Assembly (NCBI RefSeq): GCF_012911005.2
Contig: NZ_WTVS01000018.1
Span: forward strand, 27,248-91,247
Source of the DNA: Aromatoleum toluolicum
Lineage (GTDB): Bacteria > Pseudomonadota > Gammaproteobacteria > Burkholderiales > Rhodocyclaceae
Reading direction: 5' to 3'
DNA length: 64,000 nucleotides
The notes beneath the pieces were generated by a model. It made no database searches. It worked only from the letters and a program-made list of their open reading frames with translations, and had not been told where the DNA came from. The translations under genes and the position numbers were made by a program. Of this stretch, positions 1 to 7,973 are shown in pieces (position 1 is the stretch's first letter; every line of letters begins with the position of its first letter).

Positions 1-351
1 GCGGATGTCGGCGCCGCGCGCCTTGGCCTTCAAGAGCGACAGGCCGTCGGACGCGGGCACGCGCAGGCAGTCGCCGTAGGTGCAGATCGTGATGTCGGGG
101 CGGGATAGCGCGAGGCGGATCGCCATGTCGATGCGGCCGATCGGCAGCACGCACACCGGGCAGCCGGGGCCGTGGATCATGCGCACGTTGGCCGGCAGCA
201 GGTCGGTGACGCCGTAGCGCGAGATCGCGTGCGTGTGGCCGCCGCAGAATTCCATGAAGGCGTAATTGCGGCCGGGGTCGGCCTCGCGCGCGATCGCACC
301 CGCGAGCTTCGCGGCGAGCGCGCCGTCGCGGAATTCGTCGACGTACTTCAT
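1..351 (-). CDS. hypD: Hydrogenase maturation protein HypD (N-terminal part, cut by window edge)
   Basis: HypD is the scaffold on which HypC and HypF-derived carbamoyl groups become the Fe(CN)2CO unit of [NiFe] hydrogenases, in the cytoplasm. Only the first 117 residues are present; the gene continues past base 1. The visible part carries the family motifs CGGHTH (residues 36-41) and [10 protein letters not shown] (61-70), whose cysteines are implicated in iron and cyanide handling. The ATG overlaps the hypC stop by 4 bp (ATGA), so the two are translationally coupled, which fits the known HypC-HypD complex. hypE would be expected next, outside the window. Confidence 0.95.
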   Translation of the reverse strand, partial: MKYVDEFRDGALAAKLAGAIAREADPGRNYAFMEFCGGHTHAISRYGVTDLLPANVRMIHGPGCPVCVLPIGRIDMAIRLALSRPDITICTYGDCLRVPASDGLSLLKAKARGADIR

Positions 352-605
352 GCCGCCCCTTCTTCGGATACGGCCGCGAGCGCGGGACCGTCGAGGCCGG
401 CTTCTGCGAAGAGCGCGAGCGTCTGCTCCGCCTCGTCCTGATCGAGCTTCGACAGCGCGTAGCCGACATGCACGATCACGTAGTCGCCGACCGCGGCGCC
501 ATCGACCAGCGCGAGCGAGATTTCCTTGCGCACGCCACCCAGGTCGACGCGGCAGGCGTCACCGTGGAGCAGTTCGACGATGCGGGCGGGGATGGCGAGA
601 CACAT
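348..605 (-). CDS. hypC: Hydrogenase maturation chaperone HypC
   Basis: This 85-residue protein begins [10 protein letters not shown], the hallmark of HypC; Cys2 is the residue that binds iron and forms the complex with HypD and with the large-subunit precursor. It shuttles the Fe(CN)2CO moiety to apo-HybC. It is coupled to hypD by a 4-bp overlap and separated from hypF by about 145 bp. A second, diverged HypC-family gene lies upstream in the same operon (5434-5718). This copy sits with hypD, so it is probably the general-purpose partner, while the other is probably dedicated to the large subunit. Confidence 0.95.
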   Translation of the reverse strand: MCLAIPARIVELLHGDACRVDLGGVRKEISLALVDGAAVGDYVIVHVGYALSKLDQDEAEQTLALFAEAGLDGPALAAVSEEGAA

Positions 606-750
606 CTTTCAATCCTTCGAATCGGTTTTCGATGCAGTGCAGGGGCTTGGCACGGCGCCTCGTGCGGGAGAAGCCGAGGACTCGCCCCGCGCGCCAGGCC
701 CGAACGTCGCCCCCCGTGGCGTGGCCGTAATACGCTGCGCAGCCCCCGCC

Positions 751-1896
751 CTACGCCGCACCGCAGGCCCCGCGGTTCAGGTGATGGATCGCAACCCAGG
801 CCTGCCCGAGCGCGAGGCCGGCGTCGCCGGGCGACAGGCGTTGCGCCTCGAGGACGGTGAGCCCGTGGGCGCGCAGCGCGGCGCCGAGGCGTTGCGACAG
901 GATGCGGTTGTGCAGGCAGCCGCCGGAGAGCGCGACGACGTCGAGGCCGGTGCGCGCGACCTCGTGCAGGACCCAGTCGGCGAGTGCGGCGGCGAGGGTC
1001 ACGTGGAAGCGCGCGGCGCCACGGGCGGCATCCGGCTCGTCCGCCAGCGCGACGAGGAGCGGCATCAGGTCGAGCCGCCCCGCCCCGTCGATGATCCAGG
1101 CGCCGGCCTCGGCCGGAAGATTGCCGCCGCGGTCGAGGTATTCCGCCGCCGCGCGTTCGAGCGCGATCGCGGCCTCGGCCTCGACGCGCATCACGGGGCA
1201 CAAGCCCAGCAGCCCCGCCGCGGCATCGAACACGCGGCCGAGGCTGGAGGTCGGCGGGCACAGCGCCGCGCGGTCGAGGAGCTGCGCGAGCATCGCCGCG
1301 GCGGGCTGGGCGGCAAAGCGACCTGCGATCTCGCCGGCGCGACCGGCGCGATGCAGCACCGCGGCCGCCATCCGCCAGGGTTCGCGCGCCGCGCGGTCGC
1401 CGCCGGCAAGCGGCAGCGGGTCGAGATGGCCGAGGCGCTCGAAGGAGGCGCCCTCGACGCGCAGCAGCTCCCCACCCCAGGCCGTGCCGTCGGTGCCGAA
1501 GCCCACGCCATCGAGCGCGACACCCAGCGCAGGGCCGGGGTGTTTGTTCTCCGCCAGCACCGCGGCGACATGCGCGTGGTGGTGCTGCACGGGAATCGCG
1601 GGGACGCCCAGGTGTTCCGCCAACTCGCACGCACGTCGGGACGAATGGAAATCGGGGTGCAGGTCGTGGGCGATCGCCGCGGGGACTCCGGACGCGAGCA
1701 GCGCCTCGGCCAGCGCGTCCATGTGCGCGCGCGCTTCCGGGCTGTCGAGGTCGCCCACCGACTCGCTCATCACCGCCACGCCGTCCTGCGCGCGGCACAG
1801 CGCATTCTTGAACCACGCGCCGAACGCGAGCACGGGCGGGCCGGCGAGCGCGAGCGGCAGCGGAGCGGCGAAGGGCGGGAGGCTGGGGAAATTCAT
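751..1896 (-). CDS. hypF: Short HypF: carbamoyltransferase (Kae1-like) domain only
   Basis: Full-length HypF (about 750 residues) makes the cyanide ligands from carbamoyl phosphate with four parts: acylphosphatase, zinc fingers, YrdC-like and Kae1-like domains. This protein has 381 residues and aligns only with the C-terminal Kae1-like half, from PPVLAFGAWFKN (residues 20-31). The metal-binding HHHAH (105-109), the LALDGVGFGTDG-type loop and a late SGGCLHNRIL motif are all present. The ATG lies just before the domain and no frameshifted remnant of the missing half is visible upstream (1897-2093). Cupriavidus necator HypF1 is, as I recall, a similarly truncated but functional form. The YrdC and acylphosphatase steps must come from elsewhere. 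Confidence 0.88.
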   Translation of the reverse strand: MNFPSLPPFAAPLPLALAGPPVLAFGAWFKNALCRAQDGVAVMSESVGDLDSPEARAHMDALAEALLASGVPAAIAHDLHPDFHSSRRACELAEHLGVPAIPVQHHHAHVAAVLAENKHPGPALGVALDGVGFGTDGTAWGGELLRVEGASFERLGHLDPLPLAGGDRAAREPWRMAAAVLHRAGRAGEIAGRFAAQPAAAMLAQLLDRAALCPPTSSLGRVFDAAAGLLGLCPVMRVEAEAAIALERAAAEYLDRGGNLPAEAGAWIIDGAGRLDLMPLLVALADEPDAARGAARFHVTLAAALADWVLHEVARTGLDVVALSGGCLHNRILSQRLGAALRAHGLTVLEAQRLSPGDAGLALGQAWVAIHHLNRGACGAA

Positions 1897-2024
1897 GGTC
1901 GGGCCGTCATCCGATCATCGGACAGGTCCGGTCGGCCTGCGCGTGTGGAAGGGCGGGCACGCCGCGTCGATGCTGGCGCTCGCAGGAGCCCGGCTTCGGA
2001 GTCATTGACCCGCCACCCGATCAG

Positions 2025-2062
2025 CGTTCGCCACGAGCCCTCCGACAGGCTGAGGGCGAACG
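2025..2062. repeat. REP-like hairpin between hypF and hypB
   Basis: An imperfect palindrome with perfect 8-bp outer arms (CGTTCGCC at 2025, GGCGAACG ending 2062). It resembles the dispersed hairpins common in betaproteobacterial intergenic regions. It lies in the 197-bp gap between hypB and hypF and may stabilise or process the polycistronic mRNA. Confidence 0.5.
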
Positions 2063-2093
2063 ATGATTGCCGCAGGCCGGGCCGCCGCGCCGA

Positions 2094-3107
2094 TCAACGT
2101 GCACACGCTTTCGCCCCGGTGTCGCCGGCCTTCACCGCCGCGACGGGTTCGCTCCGTACGCCTTCCCGCGTCACGGGCGGCACGGCGGCAGCGCGCGCCG
2201 CCCTCGCCTTCGCCATCCCCCGCTCCAGCCACGCGAGCCACTCGGCGATGCCCTCGCCGCTCGTCGAGGACGTGCGGATGACCTCGATCGCCGGATTCAC
2301 GCGGCGCGCATAGGCGATCGCGCGTTCGACGTCGAAGGTCAGGTGCGGCAGCAGGTCGACCTTGTTGAGCAGCATCAGGTCAGCCGCGGCGAACATGTCG
2401 GGATACTTGAGCGGCTTGTCCTCGCCCTCGGTCACCGACAGGATCGCGACCTTGTGCGCCTCGCCGAGGTCGAAGGCGGCCGGGCAGACGAGGTTGCCGA
2501 CGTTCTCGATCAGCAACAGACTGTCGTCGGCGAGCGCCATCTGCGCGAGCGCGCGCGCGACCATGTCGGCGTCGAGGTGGCAGCCCTTGCCGGTGTTGAT
2601 CTGCAGCGCCGGCACGCCGGTCGCGCGGATGCGCTCGGCGTCGAACTCGGTCTGCTGGTCGCCTTCGATCACCGCGGCGGGCACGCGGCCGGCAAGTTCG
2701 GTGAGCGTGCGCACGAGCAGCGTGGTCTTGCCCGAACCGGGGCTGGAGACGAGGTTCAGCGTGAAGATGCCGCGACCGGCCAGCGTGCGGCGGTTTTCGT
2801 CGGCGCGGGCGTCGTTCTTGCCGAGGATGTCGCGCTCGATCTTGACGATCTGGGACTGCGTGAGGCCGGGTACGTGGGCGTGGGCGGGACCGGCGCCGAA
2901 GTGCAGGTGATGATCGTCGCTGTGGATGTGTGTGTCCTCGCTGGCGTCGGCGGAGACGGGTTCAGGCATCGCGGCTTCGACCGCTGGGGACGCCGCGTTC
3001 ACGGCCTTCCATGCGCGCGTCGCGCCGCCCTTCGCGCGCGCGGCTTTCGCCCGCCCCGCGCCGCCGATGTTCACTTCACCGCTGCTGCAACCGCATACCG
3101 TACACAT
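2094..3107 (-). CDS. hypB: Hydrogenase nickel-insertion GTPase HypB
   Basis: HypB is the SIMIBI GTPase that, with HypA, delivers nickel to the large subunit. I chose the ATG at 3107 because it gives the canonical N-terminus MCTVCGC, the high-affinity nickel site. A histidine-rich stretch (residues about 58-78, with [10 protein letters not shown] and AHAH) is a nickel-storage segment. The P-loop is SSPGSGKTT (121-129), and the GTPase NKVD motif follows ([10 protein letters not shown]). At 337 residues it is a normal length for HypB with a His-rich linker. It is 102 bp downstream of hypA in the same operon. Confidence 0.96.
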   Translation of the reverse strand: MCTVCGCSSGEVNIGGAGRAKAARAKGGATRAWKAVNAASPAVEAAMPEPVSADASEDTHIHSDDHHLHFGAGPAHAHVPGLTQSQIVKIERDILGKNDARADENRRTLAGRGIFTLNLVSSPGSGKTTLLVRTLTELAGRVPAAVIEGDQQTEFDAERIRATGVPALQINTGKGCHLDADMVARALAQMALADDSLLLIENVGNLVCPAAFDLGEAHKVAILSVTEGEDKPLKYPDMFAAADLMLLNKVDLLPHLTFDVERAIAYARRVNPAIEVIRTSSTSGEGIAEWLAWLERGMAKARAARAAAVPPVTREGVRSEPVAAVKAGDTGAKACAR

Positions 3108-3166
3108 GTCCTGCTCCAACTCGTCTGAACGCCACATCGGGCGTCCGAACCTCTTCCGGCGCTGCA

Positions 3167-3200
3167 TGGCGGGATACGCCTTCGGCTCCTCCCACCCTAC
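3167..3200. repeat. REP-like half-element between hypA and hypB
   Basis: The 34-bp stretch beginning TGGCGGGATACGCC and running through CTCCTCCCACCCTAC matches the left arm of the inverted pair at 31568-31673. It lies in the hypA-hypB gap. The same wording in two unrelated operons indicates a dispersed intergenic repeat. Confidence 0.55.
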
Positions 3201-3209
3201 ATTTCCGCC

Positions 3210-3551
3210 TCACTCGACCTCGATTTCCCTGACCCGCATCTCGGTGCCGCCCGTTGGCCTGATCTGATAGCCGCCGCACTGCGGGCACGGGTCGTAGCGC
3301 TGCGCGAGCGGCACGCTGCGGTCGCACGCGAGGCACCAGCCGACGCCCGCGACCGGCTCGATCTCGATCGCCGCGCCGTCCGCGAGCGAATCGCGCAATA
3401 CGACGTCGAGGCAGAAACGCAGCGCCTCGACCTCGACCGACGACAGTTCGCCAATCTCCAGCACGATCGTCTTCACGCGCCGTGCGCCCTGCGCGGTCGC
3501 GGCGTCCTCGACGATGCCGCGCACGCTCTCGGCGAGCGACATCTCATGCAC
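3210..3551 (-). CDS. hypA: Hydrogenase nickel incorporation protein HypA
   Basis: HypA (113 residues) binds nickel through its N-terminal MHE motif and passes it to the hydrogenase large subunit with HypB. The start MHEMSLAESV is canonical. A structural zinc site is formed by two CxxC pairs: Cys73/Cys76 and Cys89/Cys92 (CPQC). Its first codons overlap the end of hupK by 8 bp, so it is translationally coupled to the preceding maturation gene. Length and motifs are normal for the family. Confidence 0.96.
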   Translation of the reverse strand: MHEMSLAESVRGIVEDAATAQGARRVKTIVLEIGELSSVEVEALRFCLDVVLRDSLADGAAIEIEPVAGVGWCLACDRSVPLAQRYDPCPQCGGYQIRPTGGTEMRVREIEVE

Positions 3552-4662
3552 CGGGCGCGTCCTCGAACACGATCTCGTATTCGATACACGGATCCAGCGA
3601 CAGCGCGAGGGCCTTCAGGCGCCGCATCGCCTCCTCCTCGGAATCCGCCTCCCAGCCGCAGCCTTCGCGCACGAAGGGGCCGTCAGCGTGGAAGTTCCAT
3701 TCGGTCGGTGCGACGATCGCGTACTCGGCGATGCGTTCCCCGTCGAGGCGCACCGCGTGCATCAGCAGGCCGCGCGCGGTTTCGACGCAGGCAAGGCCGG
3801 CGTGCTCGCCGAGCGGCGCCGCATCGACCAGCCGCGGCATGTCCGACGCCAGCGGATGGCGCAGGCGGCTCGCGCAGTCCGACAGGTCGATGACGCGTGC
3901 GAAGAGGCGCGCGGCGATGCGGTGGCGGTGCGTAAGGAGGCTGCGCACCATCATCGACCCGGCATGGCGCGGCAGCACGCCCGTCTCGTGCGCACGGCCG
4001 AACAGCGTCGGCGCCGCGCAGAAGTCCGCCGACGGCACGCCACCCAGCTCGTGAGCCCAGGCGCCCGCCGCGAGGGCGGGCAAGAGCGGCACGGCTTCGC
4101 CTTCGGGCGTCGAGGACCCCATCTCGATCAGGTCCGCGAGCGCGGCGCCGATCGAGCCGCCGCGCCGCGCGCGTTCGACGAACTCGCGCAGGCCGCTGGG
4201 CTCGCGCGCCGCAAAGAAGCCGGTGAGGAGTTCGACGACGACGAGGTCGAGCAGGTCGCCGCCGAGTTCGTACGCCGCGCGCGCGTCGCCCAGCTTCGCG
4301 AGGCGGCGGTGCAGTTCGGCGAAGCGGTCGCTGCGCGGCTTGTGGCCGAAGATGCGCGGCCAGTCGAGCATCAGGCGCCACAGGTGTTCCTGCGCCGCCT
4401 CGGTCGCGAGCGCGCGCTCCTCGGCCCAGGGCTCGGCGCGCGCCAGCGTGGGCGCGCCCGCCACGACGCAGGCCGCGGTCGCGGCGATGCCCTGGGCGTG
4501 GGAACACAGGCTGAAGAGCGCGGGTACCAGCTTGACCGCATCCTCGACACTGCGGCCGACGAGCACCTGCGCGGCCTGCGGACGTGGATTCTCCACGCGC
4601 ACGCCACCGATGCGGCGGCCGTCGCGGATCGCGCGCAGACGAAGCTTGCCGTCCGGGCTCAT
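3544..4662 (-). CDS. hupK: HupK/HoxV hydrogenase maturation factor (large-subunit-like)
   Basis: This 372-residue protein is a catalytically dead relative of the [NiFe] large subunit. The nickel-binding CxxC pairs are reduced to single cysteines: SLCSHAQGI in the N-terminal third, and LDPCIEYEI near the C-terminus where the enzyme has DPCxxCxxH. This is the HupK/HoxV signature; the family is thought to be a scaffold for Fe(CN)2CO transfer to the large subunit. The ATG at 4662 overlaps the stop of a 22-codon reading frame by 4 bp. It lies between hybE and hypA in the hydrogenase operon. Confidence 0.85.
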   Translation of the reverse strand: MSPDGKLRLRAIRDGRRIGGVRVENPRPQAAQVLVGRSVEDAVKLVPALFSLCSHAQGIAATAACVVAGAPTLARAEPWAEERALATEAAQEHLWRLMLDWPRIFGHKPRSDRFAELHRRLAKLGDARAAYELGGDLLDLVVVELLTGFFAAREPSGLREFVERARRGGSIGAALADLIEMGSSTPEGEAVPLLPALAAGAWAHELGGVPSADFCAAPTLFGRAHETGVLPRHAGSMMVRSLLTHRHRIAARLFARVIDLSDCASRLRHPLASDMPRLVDAAPLGEHAGLACVETARGLLMHAVRLDGERIAEYAIVAPTEWNFHADGPFVREGCGWEADSEEEAMRRLKALALSLDPCIEYEIVFEDAPGA

Positions 4663-4727
4663 GCCGGCCTCTCGCAGTCGTACGCTTCCCCGCCGCGCGC
4701 GACGAGGTGCCGCCAGCCCTGAACCAT
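4659..4727 (-). CDS. 22-residue peptide coupled to hupK, function unknown
   Basis: A short reading frame starts MVQGWRHLVARGG and ends ERPA. It has a strong ribosome site (AAGGAGAAAGC before the ATG) and an ATGA overlap with hupK. I do not recognise it. It could be a coupling leader that recruits ribosomes to hupK, or the leftover start of a gene lost from this position, since hydrogenase operons often carry a rubredoxin gene nearby and none is visible here. It is too short to score by composition. Confidence 0.45.
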   Translation of the reverse strand: MVQGWRHLVARGGEAYDCERPA

Positions 4728-4864
4728 GCTTTCTCCTTGCACCGCCCGACCCGTGACGATAAGTGCGTTCCACCCGCCGGTCGCGGCGGGGAAACGGGGT
4801 CGCGACGATGATAGGCGCAGTCGAACGCGCATGAAAGCCTGCCGGCACGGCTCGCGAGACCATG

Positions 4865-5437
4865 TCAGGAACGGCCGCGCAGGAAGGCGCGACGGGATGG
4901 TGAAGGCGGGGTACGCGGATGGGGCGCGGCATTGCCCTCGTCCGTCGCGCCGGGGGTCGCAGGCAGTGGTTGGAGCACCGTCGCGAGGGCCTCGCGCGCG
5001 ATCGCGCAGGCCGCCGCGGTGTCGCTGATGCCGTCGGGCGGCGCGATCAGCGGGCAGTACAGCAAGGCCGGGACGAGGTCGGACGCGTGCTCGGCCGCCT
5101 CGCCGATGAACACGAGATCGCCCACCGGCAAGGTCAGCGTATGGCGGGTGCCGGCCGCGGTGTCGCGCCACAGCGTGCCACCGCCGGGCAGCAGCACGAG
5201 CTGGATGCTCCACGGCGTCACCAGCGCGGCGAGCCAGTCGCCGCCCACGCGTTCGCAGGCCGCGACCGTGACGTCGAGGGCTTCGTTGAGGAACGGAAGT
5301 CCGAGCATGCGGGTTTCGTGCACGCGACGGAAATGGCGCGCCAGCGGTGTACTCGGGTCGGACTGCCACGGGGCGGCGACCTCCGCTTCCGGCGGGCGGA
5401 AGGCCGGCACGCGGACGAAGGGGAGCACCTCGCTCAC
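4865..5437 (-). CDS. hybE: [NiFe]-hydrogenase assembly chaperone HybE/HoxT
   Basis: This is a 190-residue HybE-family protein. These cytoplasmic chaperones bind the small or large subunit precursor and proofread Tat export of the assembled heterodimer. The diagnostic core HETRMLGLPFLNEALDV, then LVTPWSIQLVLLPGG, is clear. The start is a GTG at 5437 that overlaps the stop of the preceding HypC-like gene (GTGA), giving the N-terminus (M)SEVLPFVRVP. No rubredoxin domain is fused to it, unlike in some relatives. A gap of about 140 bp separates it from the next coding frame. Confidence 0.85.
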   Translation of the reverse strand: MSEVLPFVRVPAFRPPEAEVAAPWQSDPSTPLARHFRRVHETRMLGLPFLNEALDVTVAACERVGGDWLAALVTPWSIQLVLLPGGGTLWRDTAAGTRHTLTLPVGDLVFIGEAAEHASDLVPALLYCPLIAPPDGISDTAAACAIAREALATVLQPLPATPGATDEGNAAPHPRTPPSPSRRAFLRGRS

Positions 5438-5718
5438 GCGACATCCCTCGCCGAAGGCAGGTCGCGGAACCACGCATCGGTGTGGTAATCGCCGTCGAGC
5501 GTGGCCGCCAGCGCCGCGAGCGCCTCCTCCGTCAGCGCGAGGCTCTCGGCGTCGAGCACTTCCTTGGCGAAGCCGAGCGCGACCAGCACCCAGCTGCCGA
5601 CCGGCTGCGGGCCGACGAGCAGCATGTTGGCCTGCTCGCGGCGCTCGCCGCGCACGACCCACGCGAGTTCACCGTCGCCGACCCACGCTTCGACCTGCAT
5701 CGGCATTGACAGGCACAT
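5434..5718 (-). CDS. HypC/HybG/HupF-family hydrogenase chaperone
   Basis: This 94-residue protein begins MCLSMPMQVE. Cys2 and the beta-barrel core (VGPQPVGSWVLVALGFAKEV) identify the HypC family. Compared with the HypC at 348-605 it has a longer C-terminal tail (DYHTDAWFRDLP). Its position directly after the large-subunit protease gene, 1 bp downstream, is that of HybG/HupF. Such paralogs keep the large subunit open for metal insertion and protect it from oxygen. It overlaps hybE by 4 bp. Confidence 0.88.
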   Translation of the reverse strand: MCLSMPMQVEAWVGDGELAWVVRGERREQANMLLVGPQPVGSWVLVALGFAKEVLDAESLALTEEALAALAATLDGDYHTDAWFRDLPSARDVA

Positions 5719-5719
5719 C

Positions 5720-6238
5720 TCAGGCGGCCTCCGCCAGCACCTTCGCCGGCGTCGGCAGCCCATACTCCGCCAGCGCATCGCGGATCGCCTGCAGCGCCTG
5801 CGGCATCGCCGCGCGCACCGGGGCGCTCTGCTCCATGCAGGTGGAAATGTCGAAGGGCTGGACGCCGACGACCACGACGTGGCGCGGCGCGCGCTCGGTG
5901 ATCTCCAGCGTCGCGAGCACGTCGGACAACCCGACCTGGTGCGGTGAGATGCGCGCACGGAAGAAGGCCGGCACCTCGTCGTCCTTGAGCACGACAACGC
6001 TCGCGGGCGGCTGGCCGACGCGCACGCAGTCGGCGATGACCAGCAGGTCGAGGTTCTCGAGGTCTTCCAGCAGCTCCATTGCCGCCGTTCCGCCGTCGAG
6101 CACCGTCAGCGCGGCGGGGATCTCGTAGCCCACCTGCAGCTGCTCGACCAGCCGCACCCCGACGCCTTCGTCGGTCAGCAGGATGTTGCCGACGCCCAGC
6201 AGCACGGCGCGGCGGATCGGGGTGTCAAAGTTGCTCAT
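5720..6238 (-). CDS. hybD: Hydrogenase large-subunit maturation protease HybD/HupD
   Basis: This 172-residue nickel-dependent endopeptidase removes the C-terminal tail of HybC after nickel insertion. It carries the family motif GVGNILLTDEGVGV (15-28). The expected metal-sensing ligands are Glu24, Asp70 and His100, matching the E/D/H triad described for E. coli HybD. Its ATG overlaps the hybC stop (ATGA), so protease and substrate are translationally coupled. The matching cleavage site, after DPCLACAVH in HybC, is present in the neighbouring gene. Confidence 0.94.
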   Translation of the reverse strand: MSNFDTPIRRAVLLGVGNILLTDEGVGVRLVEQLQVGYEIPAALTVLDGGTAAMELLEDLENLDLLVIADCVRVGQPPASVVVLKDDEVPAFFRARISPHQVGLSDVLATLEITERAPRHVVVVGVQPFDISTCMEQSAPVRAAMPQALQAIRDALAEYGLPTPAKVLAEAA

Positions 6239-7950
6239 CAGGCCGCCTTCACACGCACGACTTCGGTGTTCTCGGTGTCGAGGATATGCACCGCGCACGC
6301 GAGGCAGGGGTCGAAGGAGTGGATCGTGCGCAGCACCTCCAGCGGCTTCTCGGCGTCGATCACCGGGTTGCCGATCAGGCAGGCCTCGTACGGCGCCATC
6401 TCGTCCTTCTCGTTCTTCGGCGCGGCGTTCCACGTCGAAGGCACGACGCACTGGTAGTTCTTGATCTTCTGGTTCTCGATCACCACCCAGTGCGACAGGA
6501 TGCCGCGCGGCGCCTCGTGGAAGCCGACACCGTGGATCTCCCCCTTGGGGAAGACCGGCGCGTTGAAGGTGTCGAGGTCGCCCTTGGCCATGTTGTCGAT
6601 GAGCATCTGCCACTGGCCCTTGAGGGTGTCGGTCTCGACGCCGCACATGATCGCGCGCGAGGCGTGGCGGCCGATGGTCGAGTGCATCGCATCCAGCCCG
6701 ACCTTGGTCTTGGCCAGCGAGGACACCGTGTCCAGCATCCCGGTCGCGTACTTGGTGATGCCTTCGTGCTTGGCGGCGAGCCCGCACAGCACGCGCGCGA
6801 GCGGTCCGACCTGGGCCGGCTTGCCGAGGAAGGTCGGCGACTTGAGCCACGAGTACTTGCCGTCGTCCTGGAAGTCGGTGTACTTCGGCGTCGTCTCACC
6901 CTTGTACGGGTGCAGCGAAGTCGAGTCCCCGCCGCCGTACTCGTACCACGAGTGCTTGATCGCCTCGGACACGCCGTCCTCGAAGAACTTGTCGCCGAAG
7001 GCCGTGATCGGCTTGAACTGCGACAGGTCCCCGTTCGGGATGTAGCCGCCGGGGATCGCGAACTGCGTGCCCGCGGAATCCAGCGGGATGTCCGGTGCGG
7101 CGAGGTAATTGACCACGCCGCGGCCGACCTTCGTCCATTCGGGATAGAAGGCGCCGATCGCGGCCACGTCCACCATGTAGACGTTCTTCACGAAGTCGTC
7201 GAGCTTGGTCATCCACTCCTGGATCGCCATCAGGCGCTCGACCGTCAGCACCGACTGCGAATTCGCCGACAGCGGGTTGGCGACGCCGCCCACCGCGACG
7301 TTCTGGATGTGCGGCGTCTTCGAGCCGAGGATGGACACGATCTTGTTCGCGTAGCGCTGGATCTCCAGCGCCTGCAGGTAGTGCGCGACCGCGAGCAGGT
7401 TCACCTCCGGCGGCAGCTTCATCGCCGGGTGGCCCCAGTAGCCGTTGGTGAAGATGCCGAGCTGGCCGCTGGCGACGTAGCTCGCGAGCTTCTCCTTGAC
7501 CTTGCGCATCTCGTGCTTGCTGTTGCCCGACCACGACGACAGGCTCTGGCCGAGCGCGGCGGCCTTGTCCGGGTCGGCCTTCAGCGCCGAGACCACATCC
7601 ACCCAGTCGAGCGCCGACAGGTGGTAGAAATGCACGATCTGGTCATGCACCGCATGCGCGAGGATGATCATGTTGCGGATCAGCTGCGCGTTCAGCGGGA
7701 TGTCCAGCTTCAGCGCGTTCTCGACCGCGCGCACCGAGCAGATCGCATGCACGGTCGTGCACACGCCGCAGATGCGCTGCGTGATCGCCCACGCGTCGCG
7801 CGGGTCGCGGCCGATCAGGATGTTCTCGACGCCGCGCCACATGGTGCCCGAGGACCAGGCCTTGGTGACCTTGCCGCCGTCGACCTCGACGTCGATCCGG
7901 AGGTGGCCTTCAATCCGGGTGACCGGGTCGATGGTGATGCGTTGGCTCAT
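6238..7950 (-). CDS. hybC: [NiFe] hydrogenase large (catalytic) subunit
   Basis: This is the catalytic subunit (570 residues) that oxidises H2 at the NiFe(CN)2CO site on the periplasmic face of the membrane. The N-terminal MSQRITIDPVTRIEGH and both nickel motifs are intact: RICGVC (Cys61, Cys64) and DPCLACAVH (Cys549, Cys552). A 15-residue tail after His555 is the part cut off by HybD. The start ATG at 7950 has a GAGGAGAC-type ribosome site. Neighbouring HybA and HybB classify it as a Hyd-2 (Hyb) type uptake enzyme, probably group 1c, rather than the cytochrome b-linked HupSLC type. Confidence 0.97.
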   Translation of the reverse strand: MSQRITIDPVTRIEGHLRIDVEVDGGKVTKAWSSGTMWRGVENILIGRDPRDAWAITQRICGVCTTVHAICSVRAVENALKLDIPLNAQLIRNMIILAHAVHDQIVHFYHLSALDWVDVVSALKADPDKAAALGQSLSSWSGNSKHEMRKVKEKLASYVASGQLGIFTNGYWGHPAMKLPPEVNLLAVAHYLQALEIQRYANKIVSILGSKTPHIQNVAVGGVANPLSANSQSVLTVERLMAIQEWMTKLDDFVKNVYMVDVAAIGAFYPEWTKVGRGVVNYLAAPDIPLDSAGTQFAIPGGYIPNGDLSQFKPITAFGDKFFEDGVSEAIKHSWYEYGGGDSTSLHPYKGETTPKYTDFQDDGKYSWLKSPTFLGKPAQVGPLARVLCGLAAKHEGITKYATGMLDTVSSLAKTKVGLDAMHSTIGRHASRAIMCGVETDTLKGQWQMLIDNMAKGDLDTFNAPVFPKGEIHGVGFHEAPRGILSHWVVIENQKIKNYQCVVPSTWNAAPKNEKDEMAPYEACLIGNPVIDAEKPLEVLRTIHSFDPCLACAVHILDTENTEVVRVKAA

Positions 7951-7973
7951 GGGAAAAGTCTCCTCGGAAATTC

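Noticed and set aside
721..760. Possible third REP-like copy at the hypF 3' end (TACGCTGCGC...CCCGCCCTAC)
   Set aside because: Only loosely similar to the other two and overlaps the hypF stop codon; not strong enough to call.
526..2313. Long open frame on the plus strand across hypC, hypF and hypB
   Set aside because: It lies antisense to genes with clear family motifs. Long antisense frames are expected in very GC-rich DNA, and its translation shows no known pattern.
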